From Candidatus Binatus soli (GTDB lineage: Bacteria > Desulfobacterota > Binatia > Binatales > Binataceae), in the NCBI GenBank assembly GCA_002479255.1, contig DLMJ01000021.1, forward strand, positions 1 to 64,000: a stretch of DNA of 64,000 nt. The letters are read 5' to 3'. A program made the position numbers and the translations under genes. Positions 17,689 through 25,148 of this stretch are shown in pieces. Below the pieces are notes generated by a model. It searched no databases and was not told the DNA's origin. It was given only the letters and a program-made list of their open reading frames with translations. Position 1 is the stretch's first letter. Each line of letters begins with the position of its first letter.

Positions 17689-18015
17689 TTATGGCGCCAT
17701 CATTTGGCCACCAGGGAAGCTTGACATTCCTGGTCCCGGTCCTGGTCCTGGGAGCGCTGGACTTGTATCTTCGGGACGGTATTCGGCACATGCCTTCGCC
17801 ACATTTGCGGGCCAACATTCCGCCCTGCAAGTTTCCCGCGTCCCTTCTACGCAAGCGGCCTTTGCAATTTTTTGGCAAGCTTGGGTGTCACCTGCTTCGC
17901 ACTGCTCGCGAAGTTTCGGGAGAGCGGTTTCGAATGCGGATGGTTGCTGCTGCGCGCATCCCGACAAAGCGAGAGCAACAACAGAAAGTATGACCGCAGT
18001 GTGCCGGAGATTCAT
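17689..18015 (-). CDS. Small predicted lipoprotein
   Basis: A 108-residue protein with a signal peptide and lipobox ending LALSGC (Cys at residue 20), followed by QQQPSAFETALPKLREQC. It has six further Cys residues spaced through the middle and a Gly/Pro-rich tail (LPGPGPGPGMSS). Predicted to be lipid-anchored in the envelope; the function is unknown. GGAGAG lies about seven bases before the ATG. It is the first gene after the second copy of the 86-bp repeat and may be expressed from the duplicated leader. It is part of the cassette with hicBA. Confidence 0.75.
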   Translation of the reverse strand: MNLRHTAVILSVVALALSGCAQQQPSAFETALPKLREQCEAGDTQACQKIAKAACVEGTRETCRAECWPANVAKACAEYRPEDTSPALPGPGPGPGMSSFPGGQMMAP

Positions 18016-18061
18016 GCGCGTCTCTCCTTTAGCCGCGCTCGCATGCCGCGAGTGTGGCGAA

Positions 18062-18147
18062 CGTCTGCGGGATTGCTGAGCGGCACCGCTGGATTGTTTC
18101 ATCCGCGCAAGTTTGGATGCAAGGCCGGCGTATCGCGGCGAACGTAA
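18062..18147 (-). repeat. 86-bp direct repeat, copy 2 (orphan gene start)
   Basis: A second copy of the leader and first eight codons of the 16951 gene. Here the GTG frame runs into unrelated sequence and stops after 24 codons, overlapping the lipoprotein start. This copy therefore looks like the duplicated, non-functional end left by insertion or duplication of the 1.1-kb segment. Confidence 0.95.
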
Positions 18148-18237
18148 TCGCGAGCATGGGGCGGGTGCGGATTCTCGACCGGCGCTGTCTTCTGGTAGAT
18201 TATTAAGCCGCGAACTCGATGGAGGATGAGGGGCCCG

Positions 18238-19494
18238 ATGAGACCGATGCTTGAGCGCCGCGTGGTGGTCACCGGAGTGGGACTGGTGACTCCGCTCGGA
18301 GTTGGAGTGGACAAGAACTGGGAAGCCCTGATGGCGGGGCGGTCCGGTATTGCGCTGATTACGCGCTTTGACGCCTCGGATTTTCCCGCCCGGATCGCCG
18401 GCGAAGTCAAGGATTTCAATCCGGAAGACTGGATCGAAAAGCGCGACGTCAAAAAAATGGACCCCTTCATCCAGTATGCGGTCGCGTCGGCCGAGCAGGC
18501 GATGCGCCAGTCCGGGTTCAAGATCACCGACGACAACGCCGACCAGGTCGGCGTGTTGATCGGCGTCGGCATCGGCGGCCTGTGCACGATCGAGGAGTAC
18601 CACAAGGTCTTCATGGCCACCGGGCTGCGTCACATCACGCCCTTCTTCATCCCCAAGCTGATCGCCAATCTTGCGCCCGGCCAAATCTCGATTCGCTACG
18701 GAGCGCGCGGCGTCAATTTCACCGCTACCAGCGCCTGCGCGTCGGGCAGCCATGCGATCGGCGAGGCGTACCGCATGATCAGGCTCGGCTACCTGGACGC
18801 CGCGATCACCGGCGGCTCGGAGGCGGCAATCACCTCGCTCGGGGTGGGCGGATTCGCCGCGATGCGCGCGCTTTCGACCCGCAACGAAGAGCCCGAGAAA
18901 GCCAGCCGTCCATTCGACAAGGAGCGCGACGGATTCGTGATGTCGGAGGGGTCGGCGGCGCTGATCCTCGAGGAGCGCGAGGCCGCCATCGCGCGCGGCG
19001 CCAGGATCATTGCTGAAATCTGCGGTTACGCCGCCAACAGCGACGCCTACCATATCACCTCTCCTGCGCCCGAGGGACGCGGCGCGGCCAAGTGCATGCG
19101 CATGTGCCTCGAAGACAGCGATCTCGATCCCAACGAGGTCGATTATATCAACGCGCATGGCACTTCGACCGAGCAAGGCGATATCGCCGAGACTCAAGCG
19201 GTCAAGCGCGTCTTCGGTGAGCGAGCCGCCAAAGTTGCGATTAGCTCGACCAAGTCGATGACCGGGCACACGCTCGGCGCGGCCGGCGCAATCGAGTCGG
19301 TGTACACGGTCCTCGCGATCGATCGCGGGATGATGCCGCCGACCATCAACCAGGAATTTCCCGACCCCCAATGCGACCTCGATTACGTGCCCAACAAGGC
19401 GCGCCCCGCCAGGATTCGGATCGCGCTCAACAATTCATTCGGGTTCGGCGGCACCAACACGACGCTGGCCTTCAGGGCTGCCGTCCAGAGCTGA
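18238..19494 (+). CDS. fabF: 3-oxoacyl-ACP synthase II
   Basis: A condensing enzyme that elongates acyl-ACP with malonyl-ACP in type II fatty-acid synthesis. The catalytic Cys is in FTATSACASGSHAIGEA at about residue 167, the first His in INAHGTSTEQGD and the second in SMTGHTLGAAGAIESV, and GFGGTNTTLAF closes the fold. I prefer ATG 18238, preceded by AGGGG at five bases, over ATG 18226, which directly abuts GGAGG; the difference is four residues. It heads a three-gene run fabF-fabH-ATPase with 10-26 base gaps. Confidence 0.96.
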   Translation: MRPMLERRVVVTGVGLVTPLGVGVDKNWEALMAGRSGIALITRFDASDFPARIAGEVKDFNPEDWIEKRDVKKMDPFIQYAVASAEQAMRQSGFKITDDNADQVGVLIGVGIGGLCTIEEYHKVFMATGLRHITPFFIPKLIANLAPGQISIRYGARGVNFTATSACASGSHAIGEAYRMIRLGYLDAAITGGSEAAITSLGVGGFAAMRALSTRNEEPEKASRPFDKERDGFVMSEGSAALILEEREAAIARGARIIAEICGYAANSDAYHITSPAPEGRGAAKCMRMCLEDSDLDPNEVDYINAHGTSTEQGDIAETQAVKRVFGERAAKVAISSTKSMTGHTLGAAGAIESVYTVLAIDRGMMPPTINQEFPDPQCDLDYVPNKARPARIRIALNNSFGFGGTNTTLAFRAAVQS

Positions 19495-19504
19495 CCGGTA
19501 CGTC

Positions 19505-20482
19505 ATGGGCTCAAGAATTGTCGCCACCGGACGGGCCGTCCCGCGCACCGCCCTGACCAACAAGGATCTCGAGCGCTACATGGATACGTCCGACCAATGG
19601 ATACGCTCGCGCACCGGAATCGGCAGCCGCTACGCGATGCGCCAGGGCGAATCGCTGGCGGATATCGCGACCGACGCCAGCCGCACTGCCCTTGAGCGGG
19701 CGGGCGTCAAGCCGGGCGCACTCGACGCGATCATAGTCGGCACGGTTTCGTCGGAGTACGCGTTTCCGTCGCTGGCGTGCCAGATTCAGAAGGGCTTGGG
19801 CATTTCCTCGATGCCGGCCTTCGACGTTGCCGCCGCGTGCTCGGGCTTCGTGTATGCGCTTCAAGTGGCGGACGCACAGATGCGCGCCGGCGACTTCAAG
19901 CGCGTACTGGTGGTCGGGGCCGACGCGCTCTCGACGATGGTGGATTGGAGCGATCGCCGGACCGCGGTGCTGTTTGGCGACGGCGCGGGCGCGTGCGTGA
20001 TGGTGACCGAAGCGGGAAATCGCGGAGTGCTGTCGAGCCTGCTGCGCTCGGCCGGCGAGCATTGGAACCTGCTCTCGCTCCGCTCCACTGGAATCCGCGC
20101 CACAATCGACTCGGAAGTGCGGCGATGCGCCGATGACGCGATTCAGATGAAAGGGCCCGAGCTTTTCAAAATAGCCGTCAAGCGAATGGAAGAAATCAGC
20201 CGGCTGGTGGCCGCGCGCGCCGGCGTCAAGCTTGAAGAAATCGACCTGTTCGTGCCGCATCAGGCCAACCTGCGAATTATGTCCGCGGTCGCCGAGCGGC
20301 TCGGGCTGCCGCCGGGAAAAGTTTTCACCAACATCGATCGTTACGGCAACACCTCGGCCGCGTCCGTGCCAATCGCACTCGACGAGGCTCTCGAGCAGGG
20401 GCGAATTCACGACGGTAATATCGTGATGCTGAACGCATGCGGCGGCGGCCTCACCTGGGGAGCGAATCTGATCCGCTGGTAA
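19505..20482 (+). CDS. fabH: 3-oxoacyl-ACP synthase III
   Basis: Initiates fatty-acid synthesis by condensing an acyl-CoA primer with malonyl-ACP. The 325 residues have the thiolase-fold catalytic triad: Cys112 in VAAACSGFVYAL, His in FVPHQANLRI and Asn in YGNTSAAS. GSRIVATGRAVP is the usual N-terminus. It starts ten bases after the fabF stop. Primer specificity cannot be read from sequence. Only fabF and fabH of the fatty-acid set are here; acpP, fabD and fabG are absent from the window. Confidence 0.95.
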   Translation: MGSRIVATGRAVPRTALTNKDLERYMDTSDQWIRSRTGIGSRYAMRQGESLADIATDASRTALERAGVKPGALDAIIVGTVSSEYAFPSLACQIQKGLGISSMPAFDVAAACSGFVYALQVADAQMRAGDFKRVLVVGADALSTMVDWSDRRTAVLFGDGAGACVMVTEAGNRGVLSSLLRSAGEHWNLLSLRSTGIRATIDSEVRRCADDAIQMKGPELFKIAVKRMEEISRLVAARAGVKLEEIDLFVPHQANLRIMSAVAERLGLPPGKVFTNIDRYGNTSAASVPIALDEALEQGRIHDGNIVMLNACGGGLTWGANLIRW

Positions 20483-20508
20483 CTTCTGGCTGGCTCCGCT
20501 TCTCTCCA

Positions 20509-21474
20509 ATGCTAAACGAAATCCTCGCACGACGCGTGCTGATCGTGCTCGGCAAGGGCGGAGTCGGCAAAACTACCGTGAGCGCCGCGCTCGCCAAGCT
20601 CGCGACCATGTCTGGCGTGCGCGCCCTGATTATGGAATGCGACGCGCGGGCGCCGCTGGCCGCGACGTTCGCCGTCGCACCGTCGTTCGTGCCCACCGAG
20701 GTCGCGCCCAATCTCGCGCTCATGGCGCTCGACGGGCGCAGCGCACTCGAGCAATATCTGCGAACCGTCGTGCCGGGCCGGATGCTGCTGAAAGCGGTGT
20801 TCGCCAGCCGCCTCTATCAATTTTTCGTTCAAGCGGCGCCGGGGCTGCGCGAACTGATGGCGCTCGGAAAGATTTACCATGAAGCCGGGCTGACCGACCC
20901 CAAGCTACCCGGCCGCCGCATTATAGTCGTCGATGCGCCCGCCAGCGGCCAGGCGATGAGCCTGCTCAAGATGCCGACTGCCGCGCGCGCGACTTTCGGC
21001 GCCAGCATCGTCGGAGTGGAAGCCGGCAACATTTCGCGGATGATGCGTGACCGGCGGATTACCGCAATCATCCAGGTCACGACCGCGGACAGTCTTGCGA
21101 TATCGGAGACTATCGAGACCTACGCCAATTTGAGCCGCATTCATCTCGCCCCGGCGGTCGTGCTTTTCAATCGAATGCCGCGATCCGAGTTCGACGCCGA
21201 TGATATATCGGCGCTGATGAGCCGCCGCGGACCCCATTTGCGAAAGAAAGACCTCGAGCATCTCGCCGAGCTGGCAAAGTCGGAGCTCAATCTCGCCGCC
21301 GACGCGCGCAAGGCGGTCGCAAAAATCCGGGCCGAGACCGGGGCGCCGGTGTTCGAGATCGCCGAGCATGGCGGTCTCTCGGGAATCGATCTCATCGAAT
21401 GCATCGCCGCCGAGCTTGAGCTTGCCCGCAATCGTGAAGATGAAACCACCGCCCGCGCGACGCATCGCCGCTGA
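20509..21474 (+). CDS. ArsA/GET3-family ATPase, paralogue 1
   Basis: A 321-residue SIMIBI-class P-loop ATPase. The deviant Walker A motif is LGKGGVGKTT near the N-terminus, switch I is about LIMECDARAPL, and switch II is IIVVDAPASGQAMSLL. The family includes arsenite ATPases and tail-anchored-protein chaperones; in many bacteria two diverged copies occur together with unknown function. ATG 20509 is chosen because upstream sequence belongs to fabH. It follows fabH at 26 bases. A second family member lies at 39811. The last 23 bases are part of a diverged direct repeat with 21975-22011. Confidence 0.85.
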   Translation: MLNEILARRVLIVLGKGGVGKTTVSAALAKLATMSGVRALIMECDARAPLAATFAVAPSFVPTEVAPNLALMALDGRSALEQYLRTVVPGRMLLKAVFASRLYQFFVQAAPGLRELMALGKIYHEAGLTDPKLPGRRIIVVDAPASGQAMSLLKMPTAARATFGASIVGVEAGNISRMMRDRRITAIIQVTTADSLAISETIETYANLSRIHLAPAVVLFNRMPRSEFDADDISALMSRRGPHLRKKDLEHLAELAKSELNLAADARKAVAKIRAETGAPVFEIAEHGGLSGIDLIECIAAELELARNREDETTARATHRR

Positions 21475-21488
21475 TCGCGGCCCGTCGG
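21452..21488. repeat. Imperfect 37-bp direct repeat, copy 1 (ATPase 3' end)
   Basis: Matches 21975-22011 at 33 of 37 positions (core cgcgcgacgcatcg then cgctgatcgc). This copy spans the ATPase stop codon; the other lies beyond the small exported-protein gene. Between them, bases 21494-21535 also carry a 12-base direct repeat (tggcgtcatttc twice). Confidence 0.6.
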
Positions 21489-21528
21489 AGTACTGGCGTC
21501 ATTTCAGCCCCGCTGACGGGAAGTGGCG

Positions 21529-21882
21529 TCATTTCGCTAGGCGCGGATCGTCGGACGCAACGCATTGAGAGTTGGAGTATTGAATCCAAAAGGTCCGCGC
21601 CTTTTCAAAGTTCTCGCGAAGTGTCCGCAAATTGTCCTCGCTTGGAGTAGCTTTCTGTTGAGCCAACGCATCTATCTTTTCATTCATCTCGTGGATTGTA
21701 CGTACGCCCAAATCGGTCCGGCTATCACGCATTCGTTCGCACTCCTCGGCGCTGTCAAAGCTGCCAGAATCGGTCCATTGTAATAACGGGGCGCTGAGGT
21801 CGGGTGCGCCATTGTTTGGGCCGGGCGGCACCATCAGATGCCAGACCACAAGCGCGAGCGCGGCGGCGTGGCGGGGATTCAT
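21529..21882 (-). CDS. Small exported protein
   Basis: A 117-residue protein with a short N-terminal hydrophobic signal (MNPRHAAALALVVWHLMV), then a segment with two Cys (SAEECERMRDSR and NSQCVASDDPRLAK). The ending QCVASDDPRL is, from memory, recurrent in small exported hypotheticals of environmental genomes. The ATG at 21882 is chosen because the signal begins there. Function is unknown. It lies between two diverged copies of a 37-bp repeat, one formed by the 3' end of the upstream ATPase gene. Confidence 0.65.
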   Translation of the reverse strand: MNPRHAAALALVVWHLMVPPGPNNGAPDLSAPLLQWTDSGSFDSAEECERMRDSRTDLGVRTIHEMNEKIDALAQQKATPSEDNLRTLRENFEKARTFWIQYSNSQCVASDDPRLAK

Positions 21883-21974
21883 AGTCTCGCTTTTATCGCA
21901 TACAGATGGCATCGTGAAATAGGTGGCCGAGCGAACGGAGTTTGCGGTTACCTCGCTTGGCGGAGAGGGCGCGG

Positions 21975-22011
21975 CCCGCGCGACGCATCGGCGCTGATCG
22001 CACGCCGTCGG
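21975..22011. repeat. Imperfect 37-bp direct repeat, copy 2
   Basis: Counterpart of 21452-21488 with four mismatches, lying in non-coding DNA upstream of the small exported-protein gene. Confidence 0.6.
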
Positions 22012-22186
22012 GACAGTGCTCTAATTTGACTCCATGATCGAACGCTGGTAACTTTACCCTCTCCCCGGGCTTGGAGCCGGGTCCGATCCTGCGAAGCGGC
22101 TGCCGACCCGGCAAATAAATTTTGGCAGCTACTACAGGCCGCCGCGAAAGCGGCGCGAACTTCCAATTAATCCATCCAATTAATAC

Positions 22187-22213
22187 AGAGGGGAGGCTTT
22201 AGGCCTCCCCTCT
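22187..22213. terminator. Strong perfect hairpin
   Basis: An 11-base-pair perfect inverted repeat, agaggggaggc and gcctcccctct, with a five-base loop. It sits 13 bases beyond the stop of the transposase remnant (minus strand) and probably acts as a bidirectional terminator or marks an element end. The flanks lack a long T-tract. Confidence 0.6.
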
Positions 22214-22225
22214 CCTATCTTTCGA

Positions 22226-22390
22226 TCACAGAGCCGCTTCGATCAAATCGCCCATGCTCCACAGTCGGTCGCTGATGGCCGCCGCCATCGCTGGCGTAAC
22301 GCGCAGCGTTTTATGAATCCGAACCAGATTATAGTGCGCGAAGTGCAGTGCGACCGCAGCCTGCGTGGCTACGGACAGTCGCGCTACGCG
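22226..22390 (-). pseudogene. Transposase C-terminal remnant
   Basis: The minus strand reads about 48 codons to a TGA at 22226-22228, including HYNLVRIHKTLRVTPAMAA and ISDRLWSMGDLIEAAL. This closely resembles the C-terminus of DDE transposases annotated as IS1-like. Upstream of about 22390 the frame loses similarity and there is no start codon, so only the 3' end of the gene survives. No terminal inverted repeat or target duplication could be identified. Confidence 0.65.
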
Positions 22391-22436
22391 AGGCGAAAGC
22401 AGCCGCGATGTTGGCGCATCGCGCTGCGTTGGCTTA

Positions 22437-22455
22437 GGGGAAATTTAGTTTCCCC
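22437..22455. terminator. Short perfect hairpin
   Basis: A seven-base-pair inverted repeat ggggaaa / tttcccc with a five-base loop, in the non-coding island between the transposase remnant and the structured element before tRNA-Leu. It may be a terminator; nothing decides its direction. Confidence 0.35.
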
Positions 22456-22547
22456 CTTGTGCCGATCCGCCAAACCGCTACCCTTTTATTCAGAGGGTGT
22501 GGATATGTTGCTTGTTGAAGATTACTTGGCGCGCTAAACTAGAATCA

Positions 22548-22613
22548 GAGCGAGGGAGGGACAGGCAGAGTGTGCCGCACGCCAGCGGCGCTACCGAGCC
22601 TGAGCCCTCGCTC
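22548..22613 (+). ncRNA. Possible structured RNA upstream of tRNA-Leu
   Basis: Three nested perfect stems can form: gagcgaggg (22548-22556) with ccctcgctc (22605-22613), caggc (22562-22566) with gcctg (22598-22602), and gccgc (22574-22578) with gcggc (22585-22589). The 66-base element ends seven bases before the tRNA-Leu gene. I cannot match it to tmRNA, SRP RNA or another known family. Given the GC-rich setting, an RNA role is inference; the strand is set by the tRNA. Confidence 0.3.
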
Positions 22614-22620
22614 CAACGGC

Positions 22621-22713
22621 GGTGGGGTGGGTGAATTGGTTCAAACCGCCCGACTTAGGATCAGGCATACCGCGCGAACGGCATCAAGGGTTCAAATCCC
22701 TTCCCCTCCGCCA
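22621..22713 (+). tRNA. tRNA-Leu (anticodon TAG)
   Basis: A class II tRNA with a long variable arm. Acceptor ggtgggg pairs with cccctcc, followed by G and an encoded CCA. D arm is ggt...acc with loop AATTGGTT, the anticodon loop cttagga gives TAG at 22656-22658, the variable arm has a ccg/cgg stem, and the T arm is aaggg-ttcaaat-ccctt. Two mismatches are visible, T-T at acceptor pair 3:70 and C-A at anticodon pair 29:41, so it may be partly degenerate. It lies in a gene-poor island with a transposase remnant. Confidence 0.8.
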
Positions 22714-22736
22714 ACAGAAACGCTACGATAAATTAG

Positions 22737-22802
22737 AGCCGAGGCCCCTTTAAGGTTTGCGCGCCTCCGCCGATGCGTGCACCGGCGTTGTGGGCCTCGG
22801 TT
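22737..22802 (+). other. Long hairpin downstream of tRNA-Leu
   Basis: Outer arms agccgaggccc (22737-22747) and gggcctcggtt (from 22792) pair over about ten bases, and an inner cgccg/cggcg stem folds the 44-base loop. The position 24 bases after the tRNA 3' end and the following T-rich ttctcttac suggest a tRNA terminator or RNA-processing signal. Confidence 0.4.
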
Positions 22803-23198
22803 CTCTTACTTTCCGCTTCCTGATCCACCCTGCATGGCATTGAACCTCACTTGTCTTAGTTCTCTTGACACCAAACAAGCACCAACAAGTCAATTACCAA
22901 CTTGCCATAATTTACAGATTCACGTCAAGCAGGATAGTACATCCCTCGTATACATCCGTGTGCACGCTCCTGTATGCGTTCCTGTACACACCACTATCAC
23001 GTACCAAGATCATGAGCATTGCAAGCCCGTGTTTGTCCGTTAGCCGATGCGAGATCACGGCGATCTTCTTGAGTTGGAGTGATTGCGATCTTGCCGGGCA
23101 TGATTCTCCTTAATTTTCGCGGTCTTCCACAAATTAGGGCACTACCGCCGTCGGATACCGGCTGGAATCGCGGCGCTTCGGCAACTAACCTTGTGTCA
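22803..23198. other. Gene-free stretch with lower GC
   Basis: About 390 bases between the tRNA-Leu hairpin and the acyl-CoA mutase start. Bases 22830-23040 are visibly richer in A and T than the rest of the window and have repeated motifs such as caccaacaagtcaattaccaac and tgtatgcg/tgtacac. Open frames here (for example 22777-23043) have no ribosome-binding site and no protein-like composition. I see no gene; the segment may be foreign DNA or the mutase leader. Confidence 0.4.
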
Positions 23199-25148
23199 AT
23201 GCCCGAGCCCGGAAAAAAAACTCGCCCTGAGACCCGTGAACCGTGGATCATCCGCACCTACGCCGGCTTCGGCGACGCGCGCCAGGCCAACGATCGCTTC
23301 CTGGCAAACTTGAAGCAGGGCCAGCGCGGGCTTTCCATCGCGTTCGATCTGCCCACCCAAAACGGCTACGACCCCGACGCCCCGGTCGCGCGCGGCGAAG
23401 TCGGCGAAGCGGGCGTCTCGATTTGCCACTGGAACGACATGGAGCGGCTGTTCGAGGGAATCCCGCTTCAGTCGATCAATACCTCGATGACGATCAACGC
23501 GACCGCGCCGTTCATCCTGGCGCTTTACCTCGTCGTCGCGGAAAAGCACGGCGTGCCATGGACTGAGCTGCGCGGCACGACGCAGAACGATCTGCTCAAG
23601 GAATTCGTCGCGCGCGGCACGTCGATTTTTCACCCGGAGTTGTCGTTTCGCCTTTCCACCGAGTTGATTCGATTCACGGTCGAGCGCGTGCCTAACTGGA
23701 ATCCGATCAACTGTTGCGGCTACCACTACATGGAGAGCGGCGCCGGTCCCGCCGAGGAAATCGGCTACGCATTCGGCAACGCGCTGCTGATTCTCGACGC
23801 GCTCCGCCCCAGGCTCGACGCGGCCGCGTTCGAGCAGACCATCCGCCGCATTTCATTTTTTATCAACAGCGGCATCGAGCTGGTCCCCGAGATCTGCAAG
23901 ATTCGCGCGTACTTCAAACTCTGGCCGGAGCTTTGCTCTTCCGAATACGGCGTCGATAACGTCGCCTTTCGCGCCGGATGCCAGGTGCGCTCGCTCACGC
24001 TGACCGAACCGCAGCCCGAAGTTAACATCATCCGCATCGCGTACGAGGCGCTCCCGGTCGTCATCTCGGCCGACGCGCGCGTGAACGCGCTCCAGTTGCC
24101 CGGCTTTCGCGAGGCGCTCGCCATCCCCGACCAGTCCGAGCAGACGCTCAGCTTGCGCACCCAGCAGGTTCTGATGCACGAGACGGGACTCGCAGGCTAT
24201 GGCGATATTTTCGAGGGCAGCAAAATTATCGAGAAGCTTACCGCCGAAACCGCGGCGCGCGCGCGCGAAATCGCCATCCGGTTGCGCGAGGCCGGCTACT
24301 CGCGCGCCATTTCAATAGTCAGCGGCGAACTGACGCGCCAGCTCGCGGAGCGTTACAGGAAAGTCGAGTCGGGCGAGATCGTGCAAATAGGCGTCAACGC
24401 GTTTACCGGCGAAGTCGGACTCACGCCCCCGTCCAAACAGAACACGGATCACGCCGCCGATGCGCTCAAGGAAAAAGAACGCATCGAGTCGATAAAAAAA
24501 TGGCGCGCGGCGCGCGACCAGGCCGCCGTGTCGAAAGCCCGCGAGGCGCTCGAACGCGCCGCCGCAAATAACAACGACCGCGACCGCGGACTAATCGAGG
24601 CCACTATCGAGCTCGCCCGCGCGGGCGGCACCGTCGGCGAATGGACGGATTCGCTGGTGCGCGTCAGCCGCGGCCGCTATACGCCGCCGATTCTCGAAAC
24701 CAGCGTCAGCGTCGGCGCGCTCAACGTGCCGGCTGCGCGGGCGGCACGCAAAATCCGCATCGCGCTGGGCAAGGCCGGCCTCGACGGACATATCAACGCG
24801 ATAAAGCTGCTCGCACACGCGTGCATGCAGGCCGGGATGGAAGTGGTCCTCGCGGGATTCAAGCAGACGCCGGAGCAGATGGTTGCGACGGCGCTCGAGG
24901 AAGACGTAGACGTACTAGCGATCTCGAGCCTCGCGGGCGCCCACATGTCCATCGCACGGGAGACAATCGGCCTGCTGAAAAGTCGTGGCGCCGGCGACAT
25001 AAGCCTCGTGATGGGCGGAATAATACCGCAAGCCGATCGCAAAGCGCTGCTCGAGCTTGGCGTCAAGGCGGTCTTCACGCCCAAGGACTCCAACCTCGGT
25101 GAGATCGTCGGCCGTATCATCGCGATCGCGGGTCCGGATAGGACATGA
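23199..25148 (+). CDS. Coenzyme B12-dependent acyl-CoA mutase (MCM family, MeaA-like)
   Basis: A 649-residue fused mutase rearranging the carbon skeleton of a branched or dicarboxylic acyl-CoA. Residues about 10-480 form the TIM-barrel substrate domain: RTYAGF with the conserved Tyr, LSIAFDLPTQNGYD, TTQNDLLKEF and CGYHYMESGAG with the active-site His. Residues about 525-640 form the cobalamin domain, IALGKAGLDGHINAIKLLA, where the DxHxxG motif reads DGHINA with Ala for the last Gly. The TYAG/FDLPTQ motifs and length resemble MeaA/ethylmalonyl-CoA mutase more than methylmalonyl-CoA mutase, but the substrate is unproven. ATG 23199 is chosen by homology; no clear Shine-Dalgarno is present. Confidence 0.85.
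   Translation: MPEPGKKTRPETREPWIIRTYAGFGDARQANDRFLANLKQGQRGLSIAFDLPTQNGYDPDAPVARGEVGEAGVSICHWNDMERLFEGIPLQSINTSMTINATAPFILALYLVVAEKHGVPWTELRGTTQNDLLKEFVARGTSIFHPELSFRLSTELIRFTVERVPNWNPINCCGYHYMESGAGPAEEIGYAFGNALLILDALRPRLDAAAFEQTIRRISFFINSGIELVPEICKIRAYFKLWPELCSSEYGVDNVAFRAGCQVRSLTLTEPQPEVNIIRIAYEALPVVISADARVNALQLPGFREALAIPDQSEQTLSLRTQQVLMHETGLAGYGDIFEGSKIIEKLTAETAARAREIAIRLREAGYSRAISIVSGELTRQLAERYRKVESGEIVQIGVNAFTGEVGLTPPSKQNTDHAADALKEKERIESIKKWRAARDQAAVSKAREALERAAANNNDRDRGLIEATIELARAGGTVGEWTDSLVRVSRGRYTPPILETSVSVGALNVPAARAARKIRIALGKAGLDGHINAIKLLAHACMQAGMEVVLAGFKQTPEQMVATALEEDVDVLAISSLAGAHMSIARETIGLLKSRGAGDISLVMGGIIPQADRKALLELGVKAVFTPKDSNLGEIVGRIIAIAGPDRT

Noticed and set aside
17689..19371. 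A 560-codon minus-strand frame ending in the lipoprotein
   Set aside because: Most of it is antisense to fabF. Only the part from ATG 18015, which has a signal peptide and lipobox, reads as protein.
22548..22802. tmRNA (ssrA)
   Set aside because: The tRNA-like part has a full D arm, an anticodon arm with TAG and a variable arm, so it is a tRNA-Leu. There is no resume codon or proteolysis tag frame.
22777..23043. 88-codon plus-strand ORF
   Set aside because: No ribosome site, no protein-like composition, and it lies in the AT-richer gene-free stretch.
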